This document shows positions 37,452-48,922 of a DNA stretch of 64,000 bases, piece after piece; position 1 is the stretch's first letter, and each line of letters begins with the position of its first letter. Source of the stretch: Artemisia argyi (lineage: Eukaryota; Streptophyta; Magnoliopsida; Asterales; Asteraceae); the NCBI GenBank assembly GCA_030686995.1, contig CM060709.1, positions 122,604,373-122,668,372 on the forward strand. Direction: 5' to 3'. The notes under the pieces were generated by a model, which had not been told where the DNA came from, did not search any database, and worked only from the letters and a program-made list of their open reading frames with translations. Both the position numbers and the translations under genes were made by a program.

Positions 37452-40400
37452 AGGTGTGCCTCAAAGTTTGTTTGGATCCGGATGAATGGATTAAAGATAG
37501 CGGTTGTTCAAGGCACACGACGGCTAATAAAAGCCTCTTCTCAACATATCACAAATGTGATGGAGGTAATGTTACGTTTGGTAGTAATGCTAAGAGCAAA
37601 ATCATCGGAAAAGGTACAATCTCTCATGACTCCCTTTCTATAGATGATGTTGCTCATGTTGATAACTTAGAATTTAATCTTCTTAGTATTAGTCAACTTT
37701 GTCGTAATAAGTATAATGTCCTTTTTAGTTAAAACGGTAGTAAAATACTTAAAGATGGTATAACCGTAGCCAAAGGTGTCCTTAAGAACAACGTATACGT
37801 CATGAAGTTGGATTCAACATCTAGAGACAAACTTTGTCTTACCTCATTAGATGAATCTTCAACTTTATGGCATAAAAGTTTAGGACACGCTAACATGAGA
37901 CTAATCCAAAACCTCTCCTCCAAAGACTTAGTTCGAAACCTACCCAAGTTGAAATATGACCAACACTTTTGTGATGCTTGCAAAGTCGGTAAACAAGTCT
38001 ATAGCAGCCATAAGGCTAAAAACATGGTGTCTACATCTAGGTGTCTAGAACTTTTGCATATGGATTTTTTTGGTCCATCCGCTATACAAAGTTATGGAGG
38101 TAACTTCTATACTTTGGTCATAGTAGATGATTACTTACGTTATACTTGGACAAAGTTTTTGAAAAGTAAAAATGAAGCTTTTGATAAATTTGAGATTCTA
38201 AGTAAGAAAATTCAAAATCAAGTAGGGTCTAATATAGTGTCTATTAGAACGGATCACGGTCGTGAATTTGATAATGAATTTCAATTTGGAAACTTTTGTG
38301 ATAAAAATGGAATTACTCATAACTTTTCGGCTCCACGTACTCCTCAATCTAATGGTGTAGTAGAACGTAAAAACCGGACATTGCAAGAGACGAGTAGAAC
38401 AATGCTTAATGAACAAACTATTCCACAAAAGTTTTGGTGTAATGCCGTTGACACATCAACGTACATTCTTAATCGAGTCCTAATTAGACGATTTTTGAAT
38501 AAAACTCCTTATGAACTTTATAGAGGTAAAAAGCCTACATTAGGATACTTTAGAGTGTTTGGGAGTAAATGCTTCATTCTTAACACCAAGGATTATCTCA
38601 CCAAATTTGACCCAAAGTCTTATGAAGGTGTATTTCTTGGATATTCACAAAATAGTAAAGCTTACATTGTTTTGAATAAAGAAACCTTAAGAGTCGAGGA
38701 ATCGTTAAACGTAACATTTGACGAAAGTCCACCTCCCTCTAAGACATCACCTTTGGTAGATGATGACTTAGTTGAAAGCCAAGCAATTGAATGTCAAGAA
38801 ATCTTAGGTAATGACAAGGAATATGAACTATTAAACAAAGAACTTGTCAATGTCAAAGAATCTAAAAGTCATCCATTAGACGGTGTCATAGGCAACATTA
38901 ACGAAAGAACACTTAGATCAAAAGTTCAAAATGAAAGCAACTACTTTTGTTTCGTGTCAACCATTGAACCGAAAAACATTAATGAAGCCATTAAAGATGA
39001 ATCTTGGGTAATTGCAATGCAAGAAGAATTAAACCAATTTGTTAGGAATGATGTATGGACATTAGTTCCTCAACCAAAGAGTCAAACAATAATTGGAACA
39101 AAATGGGTCTTTCGTAATAAAATGGATGAAAATGGAATTGTGTCTAGAAACAAAGCTAGGCTAGTAGCACAAGGATATAATCAACAAGAAGGCATTGATT
39201 ACGATGAAACTTTTGCTCCGGTAGCTAGGCTCGAGTCAATTAGAATATTACTTGCTTATGCGTGTGCACATAATTTTAAACTCTTTCAAATGGACGTCAA
39301 AAGTGCATTTCTAAACGGAGTCATTAATGAAGAAGTGTATGTTGCTCAACCACCGGGCTTCATCGATTTTAAAAAACCTAATTATGTTTACAAAATTAAA
39401 AAGGCCCTTTACGGACTTAAGCAAGCTCCGAAAGCATGGTATGATCGACTTAAAACTTTCTTAGTGGACCATAAGTACACCATGGGCTTAGTTGATAATA
39501 CTCTCTTCACTAAGAAGAAAGATTCACATATTATCATAGTCCAAATCTATGTTGATGACATTATATTCGGATCAACTTGTCAAGAATTATGTGTGGATTT
39601 CTCAAAAATCATGCATGATGAGTTTGAAATGAGTATGATGGGAGAACTCAACTTTTTCCTAGGACTCCAAATTAAACAACTTGAAGATGGTATCTTCTTT
39701 AACCAATCTAAATATATTAAGGACATGCTTAAGAAATTTGGATTAGAAGATTCGAAACCAATCAAAACTCACATGTCCACGGAAACTAAACTCACCAAGG
39801 ATGAGGAAAGTGAATCCGTAGATAGCACTAAATATAGAGGTATGATTGGTAGTCTACTTTACCTAACGGCTAGTAGACCCGACATTATGTTTAGTGTTTG
39901 TCTATGTGCTCGTTTTCAAGAAGATCCTAAAACTACCCATCTTGAAGCCGTTAAAAGGATATTTAGCTATATTAAGGGCACTACACATTTAGGTTTATGG
40001 TATCCCAAAGGAACGGGAATAGACACCATAGTGTATGCCGACTCGGATCATGCCGGTGACTATGTCGATAGAAAAAGCACAAGTGGTATTTGTACTTTTG
40101 TTGGACATTGTCTCACCTCATGGTTCTCTAAGAAGCAAACGGCTCTTGCTATCTCAACAACGGAAGCCGAGTACGTTTCGGCCGGAAAGGCATGTCAACA
40201 GGCTCTTTGGATGAAGCAAGCTCTTGTCGACTACGGAATTCAACTCAACGACATCACAATTCTTTGTGACAACAAAGGTGCCATTGATCTCAGCAAAAAC
40301 CCGGTTCAACATGCTCGTACCAAACATATTGAAATCCGTCATCATTTCCTTCGTGACAACGTTCAAAAAGGAAATATCTCAATTGAGAAAGTTTCTTCCG

Positions 40401-40495
40401 AAGACAACATAGCCGACATTCTCACCAAACCTCTTAAACGTGAACCTTTTAACCTTCTTAGGCTAGGCTTAGGACTCATGGAACCTACATTGTAG
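37452..40495 (+). pseudogene. Copia pol: protease, integrase, reverse transcriptase, RNase H
   Basis: Continues the gag frame after a TAG at 37451-37453. The protease has DSGCSRH (about 37496); a TAA at 37730-37732 follows. From 37802 an 897-residue open stretch ends at 40495. It has the GAG-pre-integrase motif [10 protein letters not shown] (residues 23-32), the integrase core with catalytic-type Asp88, Asp151 and Glu188, a reverse transcriptase with [12 protein letters not shown] (Asp498) and YVDD (583-586), and an RNase H with YADSDHAGD (from 745). Integrase before transcriptase is diagnostic for Copia. The large 3' part looks intact and every expected catalytic residue is present, but protease and gag are separated from it by stops. 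Together these enzymes would copy and insert the element. Confidence 0.92.
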
Positions 40496-40550
40496 TTCTG
40501 GACTTTAGACAAAAATCACAAAAATCAAAACAAATCCATAACCATTTTTC

Positions 40551-40627
40551 TCAGCAGGGTCGGCGGAACCCTCACACACAACGGACGGAACCCAATTCTG
40601 GGATCCGCCGTGTCCGCCGACCTGCAG
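40551..40627. repeat. GC-rich hairpin cassette after pol
   Basis: CAGCAG...CTGCAG-bounded 77 bp with CGGCGGAACCC and GGGATCCGCCG stems, 55 bp past the pol stop. Related to the LTR cassette at 34744. Confidence 0.7.
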
Positions 40628-41335
40628 AATCAAAACATTTGTTTATATTAAACCAAACACCCATTATCTCATACCACCACTTCCAAAACTGTTGCTATTC
40701 ACCATTCCTCTCATCCATACCCACGAAATTCTGGTCTTCCATTCAATCACATTACTAATCCATCATCATTGTAAGTATTCTAAACTTGATTACAATCCTG
40801 ATCTGAGTCTAGGAATTCTATTTTTGCACAAAAACAAAAACTTGGGGTTATGCATTAAACTTAACAAACTCATGCATAAAAATTAGGTGTTTAACAAAAC
40901 TAATCATGTTCCCCATAGTTTGGAATTTCATTCTCACTTAGTGTAAACATGTTTGCTAAATCACCCCATGTCAAATTTTTGCAAAAATTTCTCACAAGTA
41001 GGACAAATATTTTTTCGTCTCACATTGAGAATACAAAATCAAAACGTTATGTTCAAAACATCACCTGCATAATGCCTCTTGAATGCTAAAGGGAATACAT
41101 AACCAATATGTATTTTCGGGTACATTCAAACGAAGCTACATTGAACTAGGAGTGTTTGGGTTATCTTTTGTTTTATAACAAAACTTGCATTATAAAACGT
41201 TTTGATGCATCAAAATGAGTCAAGATAACCGCACCTCCACATAGTTTTCATATAGGCACACACTAGAACATCCACATTATATTAAGTAGTTTACTTAAAC
41301 TAAAATGTGAAAATTTTGTTGTTCTAGGAATCATC

Positions 41336-42322
41336 ATGCCTCCTCTAACCCACTACGACCACAAGGACACAATTAAGTACCTACCAAAACACCACAAAAC
41401 CAAAGGCCTTACCCCAAACCAAGTCAACATTTTCAAAGCCTTAGAAAAACACTATGTCCATGAGGGTAGAACCATTGACCCGTCTTTCCTAGAAGGCACA
41501 AACCTTTATGCCGAATTTTCCGCAATCAACTTTGAGTGTCTTTTGACTATCGACGAGCCTATTTGTCCTAGATTCATCCTAGAATTCTATGCTTCCGTCA
41601 CCCTCTCCACGGGTGATTATGATTTCATATCCGTCAACTTTAGGGCTAGTGGTAACCAATACTCCTTCACTCTCGAGGAGTTTGCTCAAATCCTAGGGGT
41701 CCCAAACCATGGTACTTGTATTTACTTCGATTTGCACTCCCTCTCAGCCCTTGACACCCTCGATGACCGTTTCCATCCTTATGACACCCCTCTTGTGTCA
41801 AAAGATGTACTTCGTAACCACCTCTTTGTTAGGACAACCAACACTAGGAGAACCCATGGGGGGAATGAGGTCGAGAAGGATCCATATGGAATGGAACTTA
41901 ATGAACTCTTGCCCCAATTCAAGAAATGGGAGGAAGTCCTTAGAGCTAATGTTATAAGCACCATAGGAAACTGAGACCATATCAACCTTTGCCTATGCTA
42001 CATGCTCTACTCTTTGTCCGTTAGGCAACCTTTCAATCTTGCCTACTACATGGCTAAGAGAATGGCCGACATTCCCGTGCATGGCACAACGGCTATGCCG
42101 TATGGAATGCTCTTGACCCGTCTCTTTAGGTTCATTTCACCCATTCCACCAACTCCTAACCGTCTTCGTCTTGACTACTCTCTCATCCCTCACACCTTTG
42201 TTCCACTTAGTGATAAGAGAATGTACAAAGCCCAAGGAAAACGCCCACATCCTCCTACCTCATCTTCATCTTCCTCAATGAGTGAAGATGACAATTTGCA
42301 AACTCTAGACTCCCACCTCTAG
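41336..42322 (+). pseudogene. Third ORF of the Copia element (env-position, unknown function), one stop
   Basis: The frame begins at MPPLTHYDHKD and continues for 328 codons, with one TGA at 41972-41974 where CGA would restore Arg. The segment with YSFTLEEFAQILGVPNHGT resembles the putative plant transposon / plant mobile domain-like proteins seen downstream of pol in long Copia and Athila elements. A Ser-rich tail follows. No signal peptide or transmembrane helix is visible, so an envelope role has no support here. It stands 840 bp after pol and would need its own message or splicing to be expressed. Confidence 0.65.
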
Positions 42323-43443
42323 TATACCTTTCCCAACTTCCGGATATTCCAAATGAGTCGGAGGAGTTCAAGCAAACAAAGGGGATGTTAAAAAACATCG
42401 GGAGATTCCTCGGGAAGATGAAGAAGAAGATGGACCGTCAATGAGTGCGGGTGTGTTAGGAGTGTTTGGCACAAGTTGCTATTGAAACAATTTGGTCGTT
42501 TAAACAATATTTGTGATGTATTTGTGTGTTAGTACAATGTTTGATACACTTTGGAACATGTTTGAACTAACAATGTTGCAGGAAAACAACTTTTGGCAAG
42601 TTGTTAAATTTTCATGCTTATCAAATTTTCACTAAGTATAGTGAATGTCGTTACCCCACGGTCAAAGTCTTATGATATGCGTGTTTACATGTCTAATTTT
42701 TGTATTTCCTAACCAAGTATGTATTATATTTTTGGTTTTAGGACTTTTCAAAAATTTTGAAAATCGTCTCGCGGGTTAAAAACGCGGACTGTCTACTTTT
42801 GCAGCACTGGCGGATCAGGCGGATCCCAAAAATGGGTTCCGCCAGTACAAATTCTGGGTATCCCAGATTTGGCCCAACGGACCAGACGGAACCCTCATTT
42901 GGGTTCCGCCTGTGTATTCTGAAGGTGCCGCCAGTAGCCTGCAGAATTTTTGTTTTCGTTTTCAACATTTCAACATCCAAAGACCAAAATCCAATTCTTT
43001 TAGCTAGATATCCATTACCTGCAATGTGTTTAGCTTACTAAGGTACTTAGCATTCCTTATAACTCACCCAAAACCATTTCCCGCTAAAATTCAAAAATAG
43101 CCATAACCACCTCAAGTCTCCTTCACACATAAAGGAAGGATCCCTTCTAAAGGATCCTTGAAATCCCTGAGATTTTTCCATCAAACAAACTCACCAAAAC
43201 CACTAAGCATTTAGTGCAAAACTTGTCTTCTCACTTCACCATTTTCATTGTATTGACTTCCATGACATGACATCCCACAATTAAGTTTTCCAAATCATTA
43301 GGAACCACCATTTTTGTATGGACTAACATCAAATCCAAACACTCCTTCCCACAAACCTTCATCACTATAAATTAAACCATCCTAAACACTATCAAACCAC
43401 ACCTTCTTCATCAAAATTTCTGAAACTTTAAACCATTTTAACC
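42323..43443 (+). other. Non-coding spacer with GC-rich hairpin cassette (42800-42947)
   Basis: No ORF of note. The 148-bp cassette at 42800-42947 is bounded by TTTGCAG and CTGCAG and holds two pairs of GGCGGAT/GGAACCC stems. It is the longest of the related cassettes. Confidence 0.65.
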
Positions 43444-44352
43444 ATGACCAAGTCAACAAACACCTCTCAACCATCACGACCCATCCGGAGAACCGCCCGG
43501 ATAAGTGTGAAACCACTATGGTCAAACCAACCCATCAACCTTAGCTCCTCATCATCGGAGGAATTCACATCACCCATCAAAAATGAACATTTTTTGAATC
43601 TTGCATCTCCATCTCCATCACCCAAACAACCAAATGCGCACACTCCACCACCTACTAAATCACCTATTGACCCAACTCCACCAAGTGCTCCAACCCAACC
43701 ATCAAAGACTCCATCACCATCACCATTACCAAAAATTGAACCTATGGAGCTTTTCGGGTCTCCTCCAACATCACCACACCCGTATGTTCAAGATTTAAAT
43801 GATATTCCACCAAGACATACCCAACCACCACCTTTTGCAAATCAATCACCAAGGTCAATTCTTGACATTGATGAAGATCTTGAACTTACCCAAACACCAC
43901 AACAAGTGTACCAACCACCCAAACCGTTGTTATTTCACCCAATCTACCGTGAAATCCATGGTCCTCTTTATGGAGAACCAAATTTTGAACACCATGATCA
44001 CCCAACTCCACCACCTTTTCAACCCCAAACCTTTGAATCTTTCTTTCCCTCTTATGAGGAAATACAAAGCATGGTTGACAACCACCTTCATCAAGCAATG
44101 GAATTTCAAACCACTTTGCTTGACTCAATACCAAATTCATCCTCCACCCAAGAACCAAAACCAAACCAACCCCTAAGCCAAGAAACCAAAACCAACCCAT
44201 TTTCACCCACCCATCCACATGTTTGCTCAAATTGTGAGCAAATGGGTGAAAACATCAAAACCTTGCTTCACCAATTCCAAAATGAAACCCGGTTTGCACT
44301 CCAACATGTCATTGAACGTTTGGATGCACTTTCCCACCCCAACAAATCCTAG
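43444..44352 (+). CDS. Proline-rich ORF before the 3' LTR of the Copia element
   Basis: An open frame of 302 codons with MTKSTNTSQPSRP start. It is rich in Pro, Ser and Thr through about residue 240 and ends with CSNCEQMGENIKTLLHQF and a probable coiled coil. I do not recognise a domain. It may be the displaced C-terminal half of the 41336 ORF or a separate protein. It is uninterrupted, unlike gag and the third ORF, but low complexity makes open frames easy to keep. Confidence 0.5.
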   Translation: MTKSTNTSQPSRPIRRTARISVKPLWSNQPINLSSSSSEEFTSPIKNEHFLNLASPSPSPKQPNAHTPPPTKSPIDPTPPSAPTQPSKTPSPSPLPKIEPMELFGSPPTSPHPYVQDLNDIPPRHTQPPPFANQSPRSILDIDEDLELTQTPQQVYQPPKPLLFHPIYREIHGPLYGEPNFEHHDHPTPPPFQPQTFESFFPSYEEIQSMVDNHLHQAMEFQTTLLDSIPNSSSTQEPKPNQPLSQETKTNPFSPTHPHVCSNCEQMGENIKTLLHQFQNETRFALQHVIERLDALSHPNKS

Positions 44353-44396
44353 ACAACCCTTGGAGGCCGTTTTTGCCCCAATTTAGGAATGTAGGA

Positions 44397-44427
<31 letters not shown>

Positions 44428-44902
44428 TTCTTGGTTATTTTTTACAAAGTAGAAGAATAGTTAACATTTCTTGTCTTTTGACTTTTATAAGTCAAAATTT
44501 TACTTGGAATGATATTTCTTTCTACTTACTTTTGTGCATTGTTGGTTGATCATTGTTGTGTTGTCAATGTGGTTGCAATGTGTGTGGTAACTACAAGCTT
44601 GACTATATATATCACCAACTAACCATTTTTTTGTAGGTCTCAAAATTCATGTTTCCCATATTGGTACTCCATTTAGGGGGAGTATCGACCAAGGGGGAGT
44701 ATGGCCATTATTCCGCTTCGCTACTCTACTTTTTGTTTTGACAAAAAGGGGGAGAAATATAGTAAACCTTCAATACTTGATGCGCTTCTCGTCTCTTAAG
44801 TAAAACAAGGTTAATATAATTTTTTTAAGTCTTGAAAACCAAGATTTTGCGTGTTACTTAAAAACAAAGTTTATGTTTTGTCATCAACAAAAAGGGGGAG
44901 AT
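44353..44902 (+). promoter_or_regulatory. 3' leader to LTR with repeated polypurine tracts
   Basis: GGGGGAG occurs within 44673-44684, 44691-44700 and 44743-44755, and AAAAAGGGGGAGAT ends at 44902 next to the 3' LTR. The last is the polypurine tract that primes second-strand DNA. A T run (about 44399-44422) lies upstream. Several such tracts before the LTR are known in SIRE-type elements. Confidence 0.75.
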
Positions 44903-46030
44903 TGTTAATACAAATATCGCCTAAAAACGTTATTTATATTTTACGATCTTCGCTAAGTTTTGTTAACAACAAAATGTAAACTTTAGTTTTTAAGCAAAAC
45001 ATAATCTTAGTTTTTAAGACTTGCATAAACTAGACTTTTGCAACATTTTACATTTCATAAAACACAACACAAGTTTATTTCTTAAATTAGAAATAGTCAC
45101 ATCACATTTATGGCAAGTTTTGTCATTATGCATTTATGGAAAGAAATGTGTTTGACTTGCTTTGATGTTGCTTACAAGTTTTGTGTTTGACTTGATTTAA
45201 GTGATGTGACATTGTTTGGTTGCTAGGAGTTATGAGACAAGACCTTGTTTGGTTTGAAGAGTTATTGCAAAAACCTACTGCAGACCCGGCGGTACCCTAG
45301 GGGTACACGAGCGGAACCCATCTGAGGGTTCCGCCTGATCCGCCGAGCATGCAGTATGATGTGCTATAAATACCAAGCCATAACTTGATTTTTGGAAAAA
45401 CCTCTTGAGATCATATTTTACACACACACACACTCATCTTTTCTTCTAACCTCTTAACATTGTAAATGTGAAGTTTCCTTTTGTAGCAAAGAAGCTCACA
45501 AGGTCATCAAAAGTTACAAGTTTCCAACACAACGTTGCAAGACTTGTTAGCTTAGTATTGTGTAAACTCTTATTGTTTACACGTCATTTGTTTGTGTATA
45601 TTCTGTAGTGAGTGGTTAGTATTTTAGTCCTCAAAATACAAAGAGTGTTGGGAGTTGTTGTACCCTAGTAAAAGAACTAAACGGGAGTGGTTGTGCCCTT
45701 GTAAAAGAACTCGACATCTAGCTTTGTGTCGGTAAAAGTATAAGCGACGTGTAAGGTTTTCTCCGCCGGTGAAAGGAGCTTGTTGACTAGTGAAAGAAAC
45801 TCTCGAGTTGGATACTCGGGGCGTGGACGTAGGGCAAGGAAATAGAGTCCTTGTAGCCGAACCACGATAAATACTCGTGTTGTGGTTTGATCGTTTCTTT
45901 CATTTACTTACTTGTTATATATTGTGTTTGTGCATATATCTTTGATCAAACGGAAAGTTTCAAAGCTAACTAAACAAGTTAAAAAGATTTTAAACGGTAA
46001 ACTATTCAACCCCCCTTCTAGTTTTCCACA
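44903..46030 (+). repeat. 3' LTR of the Copia/SIRE-like element
   Basis: 1128 bp, near-identical to the 5' LTR. It has the same hairpin cassette (45277-45355) and TATA box. Confidence 0.93.
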
Positions 46031-47477
46031 CGCACGATCCACCATATTGAAGGCGTTTTTAAAGTCCACCAACAACATCGATAAACCCACATCGCCCCCA
46101 CAGTCTTCAATCAACCGATTAACAGCATGAAGAATTGCCTCCCCACCTCCCGATACCCCCACGCCAAATTGCAAACCATCAAAATAACCATCCAACGAAT
46201 GGCCAATCATAGAAGCACAAACCTTGGAGACTAATCGCCTCCAAACAGTCCCAACAACAATAGGACGGATCCCCCCTCCTGGTTTAACCAAAGGCGTGAG
46301 AGGAGCACTAGCAACATACTCGCCCAACACCCTTCTGCATCTACCCTCAAGAAAAAGGTTCACCACCTGGGTGATAGAAGCGACTAACTCATCAGAAATA
46401 GCAACAACAACACCTTTTAAACAATCCAATAGGTGTTGGGCACGCAAACCATCCCGTCCACAAGAAGTACCACGAGGGAAACTCTTAATCATATCAAGAA
46501 CCATAGCAGGAGATGCAGAAAGGTGATGATGATCAATAGGTATATCTGGCAAAAGGGGAGCAGATTGAAAAGGGTGCTTAGCTTTTAAATCCTCAAGAGT
46601 AGTACCACCATAAGCCGCAATACCCGAAGAAGAAAGAACTCTGACAGCAGCAGTATAATGACCATCACAAATCTTCCTCCTACAATGCTTGATATTACGA
46701 TCACCCAAATCCAAGTTTTCCTCATCAATGTTAGACCATAAAAGGGGGGGGGGGGGTTTCGGCTAAAAACTCACGCACAATTTGTAAACTACCACCAGGT
46801 GTGCCCCAAGATGAAATTGCATTAACAATATACTCTTCCTGTCGTTGACGCTTAGTAGCAGACCTACACTCTTGACTACTCCTCGGGCAAAAGGTTTTAA
46901 GCAGGCAAAGAGGCAAGACTAACAAACCAACCCAGCAAGAAATGTCGCCAGGCGAACAAACCACCTTATCAAGGGCTCCTTTCAAAACCCGAGAAAACCC
47001 CAAACGACATTTAGGAGGGATGGATTTGACAGTACGCAACCCCTTAGAAAATAGAGTATCAAGGAGATGTAAATCAAAACCACCAAGCTCATCAGAAACC
47101 AAATCCTCAACAAGAGCAACATGAGAAGGAGTTTGTGGTTTGGTGAGATCATGCAACACGAACCGAACAACACCATCACCACAATCAGGAGGTGACACAA
47201 AATCAAACCCCCTACCATGCCGACACTTAGCCCGAAAAGTATGCGTTTTGAAACAACCACCACATAACCACAATCCCATACGCTTAAGAGTAACCTCATC
47301 CCTTTAAAAAATAACCAAATCCGACACAAGAGAATGTCTAGTGATAGCTTGCGCCTCACCACTGAAGTGCCGATCCCGAAGATGTGTGATCAAATAAGTC
47401 TTAGTAAGTCCATTTCCACCCCCATCACGACACCCACTAAGACCCGCGAAGGGGCAGTGAAATCTCACAATAGGCAT
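46031..47477 (-). pseudogene. Non-LTR retrotransposon-like gene, 5' part: zinc finger and RT start
   Basis: The frame probably starts at the ATG at 47475-47477. The first 35 residues hold a C2H2-type finger pattern (HCPFAGLSGCRDGG...ITHLRDRH). A TAA at 47304-47306 interrupts, then a second Cys/His-rich stretch (LWLCGGCFKTHTFRAKCRHG) follows. A run of about 12 Cs (plus 46743-46754) shifts the frame, and the protein resumes at 46714 with the DGLRAQHLLDCL region, VKPGGGIRPI and LLVDFKNAFNMVDR (RT motif A). There the Copia element breaks in; the frame continues at 34369. Intact homologues are common in plant gene sets under vague names. This copy is dead: two stops, a shift and an 11.7-kb insertion. 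Confidence 0.75.
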
Positions 47478-48191
47478 AGGAAATTAACCACATACACCAA
47501 CTGAAATGCCAAAACGGAAGCACCAACTAGACACCAAATGTTAAGGCTAAGTAAACTCCAAACCGAAACACAAATCAAAACCCTGACACTGTAGCAGAAC
47601 TATAGCAGAAACCTGTAAAACACTGTAGCAACACTGTAGCAGAAGCCTGAAGCAACAGCCTCAATACGTAGCACTGTAACAGCCCAACACGAAACAAATA
47701 TCCTGATATTAAACAAAATCCAGTCCCCAACAGAAACAACCCACGATCAGACCTGGAACCAAACCGCTCATACAAACAAGCCCACAAAGCGACCAGACCT
47801 GGAACCAAACCCTAGAACAGAACAACAGGTACCATTCAACCCCAATAACTGTAACCGTGAGGCAAAAATGCAATACCCCACAAGAATCACGTTATGGAGA
47901 ATGAAAAAAGGGAACCCACGACTGTAACGATGGAGCAAACACTAGCAGAAAACTACGGTATAAATATGGTTTCAAAAACGAAACCTTAAAAACCAATAAC
48001 TGAAAGACGAACAAAAAAGAAACCCTAAAATATATATGCAAACCCCGATCACCAAATCAGGATGTTGAAGGACGAAGGAAACAATAACCTTAATCAACTG
48101 AGGATGTTGAAAGACAAAGGATGATGATGAAGACAGTGAGATCAAGAGGATCCCTGTTGATTGCCAAAATCGCCCATATAGTGAGAGAACC

Positions 48192-48192
<1 letters not shown>
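47478..48192. other. Upstream flank of the reverse-transcriptase pseudogene
   Basis: No gene. CTGTAGCAG and close variants recur several times between about 47580 and 47650 and near 47670. This may be the 5' untranslated part of the element; its end is not defined. Confidence 0.4.

Positions 48193-48277
<85 letters not shown>
48193..48277. repeat. (TTA)n microsatellite
   Basis: About 28 uninterrupted TTA units. Confidence 0.95.
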
Positions 48278-48397
48278 CACTTTTATTAAAAACTTATAGG
48301 ATTTATAAGAAATTAGTGGGGAGCCGAGATACTAACTGGGCCCCCACACCTCTAGCAATAGCGAAACCAACCCTATTAAAAATATGAGCAACAACCC

Positions 48398-48464
<67 letters not shown>

Positions 48465-48486
48465 AACCAAATTTTATTATACTGAA

Positions 48487-48556
<70 letters not shown>
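48398..48556. repeat. Compound (TTA)n-(TTG)n-(TTA)n microsatellite
   Basis: (TTA)n at 48398-48464, (TTG)n at about 48489-48520, then (ATT)n to 48556. The short flank TATAAACCAAATTTTATTAT occurs after both TTA blocks, so the block itself was duplicated. Confidence 0.92.
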
Positions 48557-48922
48557 AACCAAATTTTATTATTGAAACATAATAAAATTACATAAAATTG
48601 GATAGGAGTCTTGTCACAAGCTGTGCTCCCAAAGTGTATCCAGAAACATACTCCGTAATTATTACTGATTTCTTTTTATTACATTTTACAATATGACGTT
48701 TTAATTTAACTAACTAATTAATAATTCTTTTAAATTTTGTAGTGTTCAAATGAAGGTAATATGGTAAAACTAAATCAATTTTTTTTATCTACTTTTATTC
48801 GTCGACAACTAAATGTGAATAAATAATTTGATACGGAAGATTTAATTAGTTTTATCTCTTAAATTCAAAGTTAGACTCGGTTTGAATTTTGCATCCCAGT
48901 TCCTTCAGTTATTTCCCAATAT
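48557..48922. other. AT-rich intergenic DNA, nothing recognised
   Basis: No ORF, repeat border or RNA gene that I can support. Confidence 0.5.

Larger units (their letters stand above)
34370..46030 (+). mobile_element. Complete Copia/SIRE-like LTR retrotransposon, TSD CGCAC
   Basis: An 11,661-bp element has LTRs at 34370-35493 and 44903-46030 and the perfect 5-bp TSD CGCAC at 34365-34369 and 46031-46035. Order: LTR, primer site, gag, protease, integrase, reverse transcriptase, RNase H, two further ORFs, polypurine tract, LTR. Integrase before reverse transcriptase makes it Copia; long length, extra ORFs after pol and several purine tracts resemble the SIRE/Maximus lineage. By eye the LTRs differ at about nine single bases plus one CA-repeat length change, so insertion is recent. 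It sits in the minus-strand reverse-transcriptase pseudogene, and the host frame is continuous across the insertion point when the element and one TSD copy are ignored. Confidence 0.93.

Noticed and set aside
48121..48562. Poly-Leu, poly-Ile and poly-Asn ORFs
   Set aside because: By-products of the TTA/TTG microsatellites.
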